From positions 310,001 through 374,000 of the forward strand of contig JAURVB010013259.1 of the NCBI GenBank assembly GCA_033002965.1: DNA of 64,000 nucleotides, given 5' to 3'. The translations under genes and the position numbers were made by a program. This document shows, piece by piece, positions 37,187 to 50,625 of the stretch. Under the pieces are notes generated by a model. It had not been told where the DNA came from and did no database searches. It saw nothing but the letters and a program-made list of their open reading frames with translations. Positions within the stretch are counted from its first letter, which is position 1. Each line of letters starts with the position of its first letter. The stretch comes from Piper betle. Its lineage: Eukaryota; Streptophyta; Magnoliopsida; Piperales; Piperaceae.

Positions 37187-37619
37187 GGAGAAGAGGGTTC
37201 GAACACTACGGAGTTTGAACCAATAATGCACGAGAATAGTGATAAAAATGAAGATGCCAGTGATAGTAACACAGCTAAAGAATCACTTCCCTCTGAAGAC
37301 CGATCAAGCTGCAAGAACCCCTAAAGTTGGTAGTAAAAGGAGTAGGTGTGAGGATGAGGATTCGCCACCTTTGGCAATTGTGGTCAAAGAAATCTGTGAT
37401 AACTTTATCAAACTTTGTAAAGAGTTGATTGCAAAATTATTTCCGGAAGCACCTGATAAAAACTGGGTGAAGATTCTGTATGAGGTTGAGGGTTTGTTTC
37501 TAACTGATAGGTTTAAAGCTGCATCTCTACTGGTCACTGAACATAAGAGGATTATGCTTGTTGATTCAGATCCCAGCATTCGTAGGCAATGGCTGGAATG
37601 GTTGTTGAAGCAACACTAA
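37187..37619 (+). pseudogene. Acidic/helical protein fragment next to copia insertion, possible MYB/SANT-like relic
   Basis: Two adjoining frames read as one protein interrupted by a frame change near 37320. The first is an acidic linker (ENSDKNEDASDSNTAKESLP). The second is SKRSRCEDEDSPP followed by a helical C-terminus (LFLTDRFKAASLLVTEHKRI, then RRQWLEWLLKQH) and a stop. The C-terminus resembles the tail of L10-interacting MYB-like / SANT-like plant proteins by pattern only. The copia target site is 25 bp upstream, and no N-terminal half is visible across the insertion. Confidence 0.35.
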
Positions 37620-38626
37620 ATATGGTTAAGATGCTTGTTACCTAGACTGCTTTCAAAACAATTTCAATTAATTTAGCCTGTTAGTGGTTGATGATTACTG
37701 TTGGTTGGACCCTATTTTGTGGATTCTTGATCAAGATTATGGTTGTGAATATGTTGAATCCTCTTTTGGATATTTGGTATTGCTTTGGCTGATGAACGAC
37801 CATAGTGAGGATTGTTTACATGAGTTTGATTATCTATTTAGCATAAGTATGAAGGATAAAGCTTGTTTTCTATATATTCTTTTACCAAGAGACCAAAGAG
37901 AATATTGATAACTTGCTACCTGATTAAAGTATGTGTGATTATGTGTAGTTTAATTATGAGAAATATATTTACATCCAACTATTAGGTTTTTTATCTACTG
38001 GGTCATTTTGTCTACTCATTTTGATTGGGAAAGGCCACAATTTCTCTTCCAGTATTTTGACGGGCGTTTTGACAGGCATGCCACATTTATAAGATTATAG
38101 CATTCTCACTGTATCTACATCTGTTTTTGTTTTTGAAATTCAACCTGTGGGGTGTTCAAACTGACCTGTTTGCTGCTTCCTGGTCTGAAACCATACAAGT
38201 TTTGGGCCGTTAAATATTTATTTTCCAATGATTGTGAGTCATTTAACTAAAATTAGATACAGTTATAAGTTGCAGCCATGAGGAGGAAGAGACCAAAATC
38301 TTGCTGCCCAAGAGAATGCAAGAAAGAGTAATTATCAGCAGAAGGGGATTAAAACATGTAGAGCCTGTTCAGATTTGATCCGATCAATTTGAGTCTAGAT
38401 AAGTTGATCTTAATTCAGCTTTTTTTAAAAAACTTGATTTAACTTGGATAGGATTTAACTGATGAGGCTTTACTTTAGGAAGGGTATTTTTGTTATGATA
38501 TTTTTACAACTTAAACCCCAACAATTTAGAAACGGGTTCCTAAAGTTCTCAAGTTCTCACTTTAATTTGATTTGACTTTAAATCTCATCAAAATTGAAGT
38601 AAAGTTCAATTTAATGAGCTGTAACT
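37620..38626. other. Intergenic DNA
   Basis: Short open frames only, e.g. 37684-37908, with no family resemblance. May include the 3' flank of the preceding relic. Confidence 0.4.
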
Positions 38627-39921
38627 GTTGGAATATTTAACATATTAGAAGTTAGAATCTACACCCTTGGTTGGAGATGAAGATTTCAAAAACAATCAGA
38701 AGAACAGCTTGTTAGACTTGAATCAAAGGCACGCGGTAGTGTTTTCTTCAATACAAGATTAGAATATTCGCTCGTAACTCGCATCCAAGATACAATGTAT
38801 TTTCCTCCTCGAGAGTGCAGCAACAAGGAGAGTTTTTAATCTCTTGTCACAATCCATCATAAAATCAAGTTTTTCCTCAAAAAAAAACTCAATAAGATAT
38901 CACCAGAGATAAAATAAGGAAGAATGAGACTCAAAAACACGTCAAAAATGTTTTTCCTTTGAGAATGAGGTAAAGGAAAAATGATGAAAGGAGGTGACTT
39001 GGCGTGAATGGGAGCGACTCATCGGGTGCCATCGCCGGGCGCTAGTTCTTAAAAACATAAAACCAACAATCCCCACGTGTTCTGAAAACCGAAAAAACCA
39101 ACCACTCAAGAAAAGAATGATCTTGTGCAATTTTCTTTTTGAGCAAGTATCTTTTGATTGGAACTTACCTATAGTTTGACATACGTCATCTTAATAAGTA
39201 GAAATAGACTAAGTCTTTGAACATCATACCTTAAAATCAAAACTTTGCACATCTAACAAAAAATCACAACTATCTTGGAAATTGAAAGATTAGGGTAGTG
39301 ATATTCCAGCCATGTAGTATCTTATTTTAATAAATGTTTTTCATCTCAGAGATTAGTCATAATTCCATTAATAACCAACCTCGTTATTATATTCATATAG
39401 GTAAGAGTCTCCAAGCATATTCTACAAGTCAATATGTTGTCTAAATAAACCATAACTCTTATTAAAATAATTAAGTCAACTTAATTGTAGTTTTGAGATC
39501 ATAGGAATGACTTCGATAAAATAAATTTATAGTGCTCCTCCCATCACCCATTAGCTTGTTTGTACCCAGTGAATCTACTCATGAGATCTCCACTTGCTAG
39601 ATTAGATTGTCACCAATGGTGATTACACATTGGCTGTAAGCCCATTCCCCTCGATGACTTATGGATTCTTGAGATAATCTCCTAAAAAGAAAAGTGATTA
39701 GTTATAATTTTTATAAATTCCACACATTTTGAAATTATTCTAGTTGGATTTAATTATCTTTTGTAAAATTTATGTTGTGATGTTTAGTGCAATTTAACAT
39801 ATGAGATCTCTAAACTCTCATTATCATGATTTTGTCATTAATATAAATTACCATTTTAAGAAAGAAATGATTACTACCTAAGCCTTCACTAAATCTCAAA
39901 TAAATACATATATTATACAAT

Positions 39922-42900
39922 TTGTAAAATCTCAGCTTCGGGTTAGGGTTTTACCTACTTGTAACCCTTCTTGGTTTGAGCTAGTTTCGAGTCGGTTTGA
40001 GGTGGACCCGTTTTCAGACCATGAGTATGAGCCCAGATGGTGGTATGAACATGTTATGGAGATTGAATATGCCTAAAATACAGATGATAGCTTTAGTTAT
40101 ACTACAGCAGAGCATGAGTTATCATTGTCTACACGAGTTATGTAGATATTTTTTGTATGTGTTAGTCATGGTTTTAGGGCTACATCTAAGTCGTTGAAAC
40201 GTTTAGTATCCGTTTGAGATTTTTAGAATATCTCTGTTACATGCATCTTAGGGATTTTGGATGACTAGATTGCCTTTGTGGGCATAGCTTGATTTGAGTT
40301 GTGGATTATCAGCCGATTAAATTCAGAGTTTCGATGCCCATTTAACCTTTTTGCCTCAATTTCAGCCTCTAGATTCATCTTTACGCCTCAAGTCAGTTTT
40401 GACTTTTGTCGGTCTCGATATGAGCTTCCTGATTATATATATATATACACACACCCTAGGTAGACCCAATTAGACCCACAAGTTGTCGGGTGTTCAGATT
40501 GTTCCACATGGCTAGATGTGGACGGTCCACATCAGCCCTAGCATTGGCCAACCATTTTCAGGAGATTTCTCCCATATTTTTAGAACAATTTTCACCCTCA
40601 GCTCTGTCAGCGACTCTCTGGCCCGCCTCCAACCACCAAACCGGTACCAACGTGACCACTTCACGACCGGCTATCGACCTAGGCCCAACTCTGGCACCAA
40701 CGACACCACGTTTGCCACTGGTGGAGCATTTTTTGTCGTCAATTTCCCACTGCCTCCACCTCTTTCAAGGCATTTTCTGGTGCCAGTGAGCCACCTTCTG
40801 TGAGCGATATTTTGAGACCAACGCCAACCCTTGTCGTGGCAACAATCGTTGTCGGCAACATCACTGCATCTGACAGCGACAACTTTCCAACCATTTTTCG
40901 GCCAACTAGTTGCCGGACTTTGTCGATTGTCAACACCATCACTTTCCCCATCCTCCCCTCTGTCAATCATGACCGGCGGCAGCCTCTGCCGCGCTGCCAT
41001 TGGTGTTTTCTGGCGACAGGTACAGCTTGCCCTGTCAGACCTGTTTGCCTGTGTTCACGTCTGCCTGCCCACGTTCAGGTCATTTTATTGGCGTTCACGT
41101 CCTCTAGCCTAAGGTCAGTTCACCTGCAGCAAACCGCCAGTATGGCCGCGTCTGTGTCCATGTATGCCCAACCAACCCAGTCCATTTTTCAGTTAACCCA
41201 CACTGAGTTAACTGAGTTTGACTCGGACTAGTTCAGCCCAACTAACTTGCTACATTATTTTTGCACATTTTTAGCCATTTCTCAACCATTTTTAGTAATA
41301 CGAAAGCCCACTACATTAGTTTAGATGTATATTCATACTATTTAGTATATTTTGAAATGATGAGTATTTTTCTTAATTTATTTATTATTTATTTATCTAT
41401 CTATTTAGTTATTCATTATTGTTTGTTTCTTTTCATTGATATGTTTTTCGTCTATGATGAATGTTTATGTGATTATTATTAATATTAATGATATATTTAC
41501 TTATTAATATTAATCATATTCATGGTTACTAAATTATGTGTGTATATATATATATATTTATTTATATTTATTAACACAAGTATATGTGATATTTACTCTT
41601 ATTTAGCCATGCATTTATATAGTATAATTATATTATTAGTTTATGATTAGAGCATTATTTATTTTTACATATTTATTATTTATCTATCTATCCATGAGTT
41701 TAGTTATTTATTTATTTATTGTTTGTTTATTAGTCATTTTCTTTATTATGTTTTAATTTACGTGATGGATATTTAGTTGTATGTTTGTTTAGTATTATTT
41801 TCTTTATTATGAAGTATTGATGATGTGAGCACATACCACGAAAATGTATCATGTAGAGATATCAGTATCTTACTTAGCAGTGGGTTTTGATGTAGATTTC
41901 AGAGTCTGAACTCGCCGTAGATGAGGCGTCATATTTGGAGCTTGACCACAGGTCCGTTTAGGACTCATCTTTGCTTGTCGTTCTATTCCATTGTGTTTTG
42001 ATTTTGAGATTGTAGGGCAGGTTAAGTGGTATTTTATTGGGTCACACTTAACTCAGCTCATTTAATTGAATAGTTTTTCTGATTAATAACCCTCGAGGAT
42101 GAGATTACTCAAGTCCGATTTCAAAAAAAGATCCATCGTAAATTACCCTAGGGCCTATTATATAAATCCCTTCTCATGCACATATATAATTTTATCAAAT
42201 TTTCAATGAGACGAGAGATGGTGAAATTGACTTGTGCGTACCAATAGCCGGTGCACATGCTAGTCACAGCAGACTCTGGATTAGTGAGAGGATTCTTCCA
42301 TTCCCAATGGATCCTGAAAACTTTTCATTTTGAGTTTCCTCACACCCAAAGAAATGTGGAGATTTATAGATACCATTTAGTACAGCACACGCCTGAACAT
42401 GTAGTTCAAATCGTACTTAAGGCAACTACTTGAGAGTACCCAACCCTTGTGCTCAGAGCCAGGAGATATATGGAGGACAAAGAGAGGGCTTATGATATGT
42501 GCTATTTCCCGAAAGTGGAACCAATTGTTGTTGAGAGAGGCATTTGTTGAGAGTGGCATAGCACTAGTTCAGTTCGGGATGCTGTTGAGTCTACATCTTG
42601 ATGTCTCCTCAGTAGATGCTCTTTGAAAATTCACATGGAAAATATGTATATTGTTTTCTTTTATCGTAGAATATCATATTACACTTGTCAGTTCGTAATA
42701 GTTATTTTTTGGATTAATGACATTCGTTACTGAAATTTTTTATATTATATATGTAGGTTTTGTGATCCTGAGTCGGCTTTGGTAGAAGGACAGATAAACG
42801 CTACACACACTTGAGCTTAGCATAGTTATTTTCTTTCTTACTTTTATTTATATTTCATGAGTTTTCACACATATTTAGTATTCTCTTCCATTCTCATGAC

Positions 42901-43025
42901 ACCAAACAAACTGTTTCGATTTATTTTATTGATCAAGTTTTACCGATTAGCAGCTTTAGACATGACTTGACTCGATCATAACATTTCTGATTCAGTTCTT
43001 AAGTAAACTGAAATCGAGGTGTTAG
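39922..43025 (-). mobile_element. Candidate long solo LTR (copy 1)
   Basis: 3.1 kb flanked by ACAAT on both sides (39917-39921 and 43026-43030). Read on the minus strand it begins CTAACACCTCGATTTCAG and ends GATTTTACAA, matching the ends of copy 2 (46464-50311), which lies in the opposite window orientation. It has no internal terminal repeats, primer site or coding motifs. A solo LTR of a long-LTR gypsy type fits best. A GC-rich tract lies at about 40490-41230. Confidence 0.55.
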
Positions 43026-46000
43026 ACAATCATGCCTTCACATTGAACATATTCATCAAAATTTGACAATTTATATGCTCCAACCCCACCACACAAAGCA
43101 CTTAGAATCATCATACTTCTCAAGCATTTATATCGTATTTCTAATGACTAAACTAATATGTCAACAATCATTCAGATATGACAAAATCTCTCAAGTATCC
43201 TCCAATGAGTAATTACCCACTATTTTCTTAGCATAAAGCTCAGATTAGATGAGTTATATTCTATTGCTTTTAAACTTGAGTCATAAGTAGCTATTGTCCA
43301 CAATAAGGCAAATATAAATGCAATCTTGCAAGATGTAATAGTTATTCTCAAATTCAATATTATATTTATAAGATTAAGATATTCTCTTATTGAACACTCT
43401 TAAAGACTTTTTAATCTTAAAAAAATTGAATTTTACCATCAAATATTTATATATTATTCCCACCATGCAATAATACAACATATTAATCCTTTGACTTCAT
43501 CCAATAAAGCCTCTATTAGAATTATAAAAATCTCCTATATTTGATTCATCAAAATCTCAGACATCTCACACCAATGTTTTTGTTATATAAAGAGTACATT
43601 AATATATCTTATTCATCAAGTTTACATCTCAAAGTCTCTCTAAGAGTTTTATATAAATCTCATTTTTTAGCATTTCATAAAGAACTTCTATTACATCATC
43701 CATATAGTGGATTACGAGATTTTGTAAATGTACGAATGCTTATTACATGAACTTAAATAATTTACACACGGAATAAGCTTTAAAGTTGAGTTAGTACTCC
43801 TTATGACTTTATATTTTCTCCAACATGTCTACATTGTTATCCATAGATTCATCAATATTTCACTTCTCTTAAATACTCATTTGCACCTAATGGAATTATT
43901 GACAAATAAGTCAATTAAAATCATTATCCATGTGTAAGTATTTAATGAATACACTATTATTATTGTTTCACTACATAGAAGTTTTACTAGACACTGTTGT
44001 TTCATAATAATCATTAGATCATCTCCATCTAAGAAAGTAAATTGATCCTATATTATAGTTCTTCACAATTATTGGTTGATTCTTCTCAAACTTATAAACT
44101 TTGGTGGATTTTATCATTATCATTCCTTAACTCTAATGATTTAATAATCAACAATTCTATCTCAAATGATGAAGCCCAATTAGAATAAGCCTAAATTGCT
44201 TTCTTAGTATGATTACTATTGTAAAATTTGTCTATAACACAATATTCAAATTTCTCATCATATTTTGGACAATCAGATTAAGATCTACAAGAAATTTATA
44301 TGTTTGATGTAAAAACATTCAGCTTATCAATGTAAACTTCATAAACGACCTTCTGATCTAATTTTTAAGTTTACAATTAAATGGTGTTCTCACCATGTCA
44401 AACAATATTAAACCTTTAGAATTTTAGGTTTTACATCATTAATTCTATATCTCGTATGATATTAAATTTTATTTCTTGTTAACAATCCTTAAGGATTTAA
44501 TAAGTTGAACATATCATATTACCTAAATATTTGAAGGCAACATTAATGAACACAATAAGTTTATTTTTAGCTATCAATATGGATTTAGTGAAATATGTCA
44601 TGTCCTCAAGAGTTATATTGTTTTCTACGCAAAACAAATTAAACTCAAGTAAATGTGTTTTAAATTCAGGTAAATATGTTTCGCCTTCATAAAATGATCT
44701 TAATTTCATGATTAACTTCATTCTCAATTTCAGACTACAAATATGAAACCTGACTATTACTTCACCTTTGGTTCTTGATAAATAGAAGATAAAATTAATC
44801 AAGAATAATCTACAAGAATACTATAAAATAATATTCTCAATGTCTCTTGATATAAAATTTATCTATTTTATATAAACCAAAATATAAAAAAATAAGTTAC
44901 TCCATAACTCATTGAACTTATTTTAATCTTTCTACCAATCAAAATTGCACAAAGATTTCACATCTAAAAATAGTAGAAAAATCAATGTCATAGGAACAAA
45001 TATTCACCAATATTTTATGGGGTACAACATGACAAATTCTACTATATATATCACAAGTATTCACCTTTGAATATGTGAATTCAACTTATCTTCTCATAAT
45101 TATTAAATATTTATATTCAATTTATCTTCCCATAATTCAATATTTGAATTCTACTATATATATCACAAGTCAAATCATTGAGAATAAATAATCATTTTTA
45201 ATTTTTGACTATAAATTTTAAATGTCATATAACAACCATAATTTTCTCAAACACACATAAAACCAATTTTAATTTAAAGATCATCAACAACCAACATATT
45301 GAAATATTTGGTACAATACATAATGACTTGAGAGTATTAATATTCAACGATATAAATCGAAGAAAGATTTTACTTACTCCATTAACTTGTGCACCAACAA
45401 AATAAAAAATAGTGAAAAACTTTTTTTTCCATTTTCTTCTCAAAAGAAAAACTCGAAAAGATACACAATCACTTTAATTTATCCACTATCTTGTGAATTC
45501 ATAAACCAAATTAATTCATTATTGGATTTTGGGTAGAGTTGTATCAACTTTGTCTCCATAAATTTCTTTGATTTTATGCTCATAAAATCTGAAATTTTTT
45601 TGCAAAGTGACATATCTCTACACACATAGCAACACTAATGATCTTTAAACCTTTTACATCATTATTTTTCTCATGTATGTATTCTTCTTAGTTGTTATTA
45701 TAAAATAAATATTTATTATATACCCTTCCAAAAATTATTTTTGTGTTTAATAAAAATCCTTTGTATAAGAATTTAATTCTCTTACTTTTCCTCGATCTTT
45801 ATTAACCCCACTTATTCATCTATATTAAGGGTATTTCTCACACATAATTGAGAAAACCGAGAAAACAAATTAGTTAAAAAGAACAAAAATTAATTACATA
45901 AACATGTTTTTCTAGACATAGGAAAATAATCTATGAAGTATTTTTAAGCCACAATCATACGAAACTTTGTACTTAACAATACAAAATCTTTGATCACCAT

Positions 46001-46336
46001 CTTTAATAAAATAATTTCAATCAACATATTTCTTATAATGACATTTCCAAACAAAATAAAATTCTTCCATACGAGGAATCATCAAACTCAAGTCATACAA
46101 CAGTTGACTTGAATTTTAAAAATTTGCTGATTAAAATCAACAAAAAAATCTCTATATTCGGGTATTTTACTAGGATTCACAATTAATTAAAATCACCCAA
46201 AAAATAAAAATTTCATCTTTCTTCTCCACATGAAAATCTCTCAAATTTATGATTATTCTCATCAAAATCATAAAAATAAATTGATTTAATCCAACCTATG
46301 AAAAACAAATTTCACACAAAAATCTTGTATTGAAAT
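43026..46336. other. Internal AT-rich part of the outer LTR element
   Basis: Very AT-rich and full of stops in all frames. No retroelement domain could be recognised. The only long open frame (44497-44802) has no family resemblance. Confidence 0.45.
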
Positions 46337-46813
46337 TGTTGGAATATTTAACAAAGTAGAGGTAGGAATTTGCACATCTTGTTGGAGAGGAAGATCTCAA
46401 AAACAATATGTACGAACAACTCGTCAGACTCAAATAAAGGCACATCATATCATTTTCTTTAATTGTAACACCCCAAATCCGGTTCACTAATAAACCGAAC
46501 TAGAAGTGTTACGAGAGACCAAACTAATTCTCAAATTCAATTAATTTGGTTGACCCGAACTTAAGCGGAATGAATGTTCTCTAAGCGTCATAAGATGAAA
46601 GAACACCAATATGAAATACACAACTTAGCAGGCCACTACATGGATGATATGACAACAAAAAAATTCACACTCCAATCGATTAAATATGATACAAATTTGT
46701 ATAAATAAACGTACAGAGTTTCCCCTAAAAGTACAATAAGGGAAGTGTCCATCTGTATATCACAAAATATACAAAAATAACAAGGTATATCATCACATTA
46801 TGCAACACATAAC

Positions 46814-47450
46814 TAGGGTTGCTAATGGAGCGAGCCAGCTCGTGAGCATTTAGCGTTCGGCTCGGCTTGACTTGACTCAAAACTCGATATTTAAATGCTT
46901 AGAGCTCGAACTCGAATCTTACCAGCCGAGCTTGAGCAAGGTCGTGTTCGACTCGACTCGACTCGGTTATGACTCAACTCCACTCGTGACTACTCGACTC
47001 ACTCGTGGCTCGACTCGAACTCGACTCGATAAAATAATATAATAATATAGTTTTATATTATATTATATTATATTATATTTATTTATTTATATACACAATA
47101 TAATAACAAAGAAGTGAGATAGTTGAGATGGTAAGTATTCACCTTGATGACCTCAAGGTTGTGGGTTCAATCCACATTGATTGCATTTTTTTTAAGTGAG
47201 GGACTTTTGACTTTTAATTGAGCCGGTTTCGAGCTCACGAACAAGCTGGGTTCGAGCTCAGAAAAATTAAACAGTTTAAGTGTATTCGAGCACGAGTCGA
47301 GCTCGAACACATAAAAGATATTCGAGTCGAACTCGAGCATGTATGTTCAAAACTCGTTCGATCTCGAGTGAGGTCAAATGAGTTTTAAACTATTCGAGCC
47401 GAGTTCGAACACAAGTTGAGCTCGGTTCGCTCGCTCGATTAGCACCCCTA
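46814..47450. mobile_element. Non-autonomous hAT transposon with 8-bp target duplication
   Basis: 637 bp. Terminal inverted repeats are TAGGGTTGCTAATGGAGCGAGC-type at left and TAGGGGTGCTAATCGAGCGAGC-type from the right. Perfect 8-bp target duplication CACATAAC (46806-46813 and 47451-47458), as hAT transposases make. Subterminal regions are dense in GCTCGAACTCGA motifs. No transposase. It carries a tRNA-like segment. Confidence 0.92.
47113..47180 (+). other. tRNA-like sequence inside the hAT element
   Basis: An A-box-like TAGTTGAGATGG (47120-47131) and a B box GGTTCAATCC (47164-47173) are correctly spaced. The anticodon arm has a 5-bp stem CCTTG/CAAGG around a 7-base loop ATGACCT (anticodon position GAC). 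The T arm has a perfect 5-bp stem TGTGG/CCACA around a 7-base loop GTTCAAT. The variable loop is too short and the acceptor ends do not pair, so it is not a working tRNA. Confidence 0.6.
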
Positions 47451-50400
47451 CACATAACAATTTCTATATTATTGTCCCTCACTAGATCTTGACCTACTTG
47501 CTATTCACATTAACATGATAGGACCTACTTGCTATTCACATTGACATGATAGGAAATTTACTAACTCCATTCACAAGAGGTGTCATTATCATTGACATCA
47601 AAAAATCGTTAACAAAAACAAGAAAACCATGCATTAAGCATCATCAAAATATTTTATCAAAAGTTTTACACATTAACCAGCATCACAATAAAGCATCCTA
47701 TCGTCAGGCATGTGTGTGTGAAAGGATGTCATTACTCATTTGTCAAATCTAGCATATCTTGATGTTCACCTACATATATAATAGAAAACTGTCAGCAATA
47801 GTTGTCACTGGTCCAGAAAATAACTAATATCAAACTATCAATTAGAGCTAACTCGAATGAAAAGAGAACATGCATACATATACTTCATCAGAACTCTCAT
47901 AAGGGTAACTACTGAGGAGCCATCAAGCTATAATACAGATAGCATCCTAAAGACGACTAGTTTGATGTCTCTCTCTAGCATTTCTCTATTTTCTGATCCC
48001 TTGGGACTACCAGTATATACTAAATCCTCTTTGATCCTCTATATATCTCCCTGGCCTTGAGCACGAAGGCCGAGTACTCTTAGGCAGTAGCCTTCAATAC
48101 CCTTTGAACCACATGTCTGAACATGCATTTTACTAAATAGTACTTGTAGACCTGCACATTTCTCTGGGTGTGAGAAACTCAAAACACGGAGTTGTCAGGA
48201 TCCCTCAGTTATAGAATAACCCTCTCACTAATCCAGAGCTCGTTGTGAGTGACATGTGCACTCACTTATGGTACGTGCGAGTCAGTTTTACTATCTTTCA
48301 TCCCACTAAAAACTTGATAAAATCATATATAGGCTAGTGAAGGGATTTAATATTGTAGGCCCGAAGGCAACTTGTAGTCGATCTTGTTTTCAAAAATCAG
48401 ACTTAGGGATCCCATCTTCGAGGGCTATTAATCTGGAAAATTATTCGTTAAAATGACTCATGTTAAGTGGGATCTAATAAATCAACCACTTAACACATCC
48501 TGCAACCTACAATCCAAAACAACAATAGAAGAAATTGATAAACAAGAGTACGAGTCCTAAGCGGACCTAATAGAAGCTCCAAACGTGATCTTGTGCCTAT
48601 GTCGTGAGCTCCTACACTGAACCTACACAAATAAAACTAAATACTGACACCCATGTACATCCATATGATGCATGAATAATATGATGGATAAATCAAACAA
48701 CACTAAGACAATTATGTACATCCTAATCAATCTAAACAATCCCCAATCATGTTGACAATATAATCATGTACCGAGATAACATACAACACTCGACAAGGCA
48801 AAGTAATCTTAATAATCATATTATATACGTATGATGAACTTGCAATTAATTCCATATCATGGTAATACAATTAAATTCAAGCATCATCACTAGTTACAAT
48901 CTTACTGTTATCATGCAACAATCACATTAATTATTACTCAATCATATGAATCTATATTTCTAAGTGATCATGTCATCAACATCATAAATTTGTTAATATG
49001 TAATTAAACATATCAATTAACTAAATAAAGATCATAATTTTGATAATCAAACTAATACCAAATTATCATAATTCAAGTATTCATTTATAATTATATCAAA
49101 AGTTCATAAACAATCTTCATAGTAATTTATAAAATTAGCATTTTTTTATGGTCCATGATACTTAGTTAACAAAGAAAATATAAATTCACATGTGTGCAAT
49201 CAATCAACAATTAAATCATAGTGCTTATGATGAAATGAATTTAAATCAAATTGTATACCTAATTCGGTTATTACGCGGCAACGGCCGTGGTTGCCGTGAG
49301 GAGGGAGATGGCGAGTTGTGATTGATGGGAGTGGCTCAAGGTGGCCAGAGCTTCCACTTGACTGTCGATGACGGTTAGTGGCCGGCAGCGGCAATGGTTG
49401 TGGCCCGCTAGGGCAAGAGCGGTTAAGAAGGTGGTGTCAAATCAGAGAGAGTGGAGGAGGGCTAGGGAGGTTGAGGTCGTCTAAGGGGGGGGATGGCGGC
49501 AGTGCTCTACTGACCGGTGGTGGCACTAGTCGCCGGTGACACCGCATGCAAGCGGCAACCTTGACTCACTCGTGGTCGTCATGCATGTCGTCACATAGGC
49601 CAAGGAAGGGTTGCGAAGGAGGTCGCCGGAGGTCGTCACCAAAATAGGTGGCCCGTAGTGACATTTGCGAGGCTATGGTGGTGGGTGGCCGTGAGGGGAA
49701 ACAGGGAGAAAGGGAAGGGAGAGGAGGAAATGAGATGGATGGGATGGTGGTGATAGCGAGGGGAGGTCTCCAGGGAGGTGGTGGCCGGTGGCGACGAGGG
49801 TGGTCACCGATGAGGGTTGGGGAGGGAGTCACTACAATTGGAGAAGAGGATTGGGGAGGGGAAGAAAACAAGTTGGGGGTAGTTTCGTAAATAAAACTTG
49901 ACCAGCTCCCGACTCGAGTCAATAATAATAAATAAATCCTAAAAAGCTAAAATATAATAAAATACTATAAAATTAAATAATGTAGATCTAAGTCAAATGA
50001 CATGTTCTAAGCATATAAAGCCAAAAATAATAAATAACGCATCCTAACGCGATAAAATGCCTAAATTTAATTCTACGATCTAATATAAATAAAATAAAAT
50101 GGGCGTACTCTCTATATAGCTTGATAACTAATTCTACTATTGCATTACTAACGTTATCATCATATACTTGGCTACACATGACCCTCATGACTCATAACAC
50201 ACAGCTGGCCTCAGCATAATGCACGTATTCTGAAATTGACTTGACTCAAATTGACGACTGAACCGACTGTTTTACGAGTGTAAAATCATGACTCGAGTCA
50301 TGGGTTTTACATCAATGCAAAATTAACGTCCTCTAAACTAGAGTATGCTCTGGTAATTTGCATCCAAGATACAATAAATTCTTTTCCTTGAGAGTGGAGC

Positions 50401-50625
50401 AATAAGGAAGATCTTCAATCTCTTGTCACATTGTAAGATCAAACCATAGTCAGTCTCAAAATCAAGTTTTTCCCTCAAAAAACTTGATAAAAATCACAGA
50501 AGACAGAATGGAGAAGAAAGAGACTCAAAAACACGTCAAAAACTTTTTCTTTTGAGAGTGAGCGTTTATAAAGTAAAAAATGAAAGGAATGGATTTGGCG
50601 TGAATGGGAGTGACCCATCGAGTGT

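Larger units (their letters stand above)
46464..50311 (+). mobile_element. Candidate long solo LTR (copy 2)
   Basis: 3.85 kb beginning TGTAACACCCCAAATCCGG and ending GGGTTTTACA, flanked by TTAAT (46459-46463) and TCAAT (50312-50316). It splits the right LTR of the outer element, whose two halves resume on either side. It contains a 637-bp hAT insertion. Blocks around 48060-48630 match 41820-42620 of copy 1 in inverted orientation (e.g. CGAGGGCTATTAAT versus ATTAATAACCCTCGAGG). A GC-rich tract lies at about 49260-49900. Open frames there are composition artefacts. Confidence 0.65.

Noticed and set aside
40490..41231. Open frames up to 143 codons in a GC-rich tract
   Set aside because: Located inside a candidate solo LTR; no recognisable domain and overlapping frames on both strands.
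49566..49922. 118-codon frame and its antisense 80-codon glycine-rich frame
   Set aside because: Same situation in solo LTR copy 2; GC-driven.
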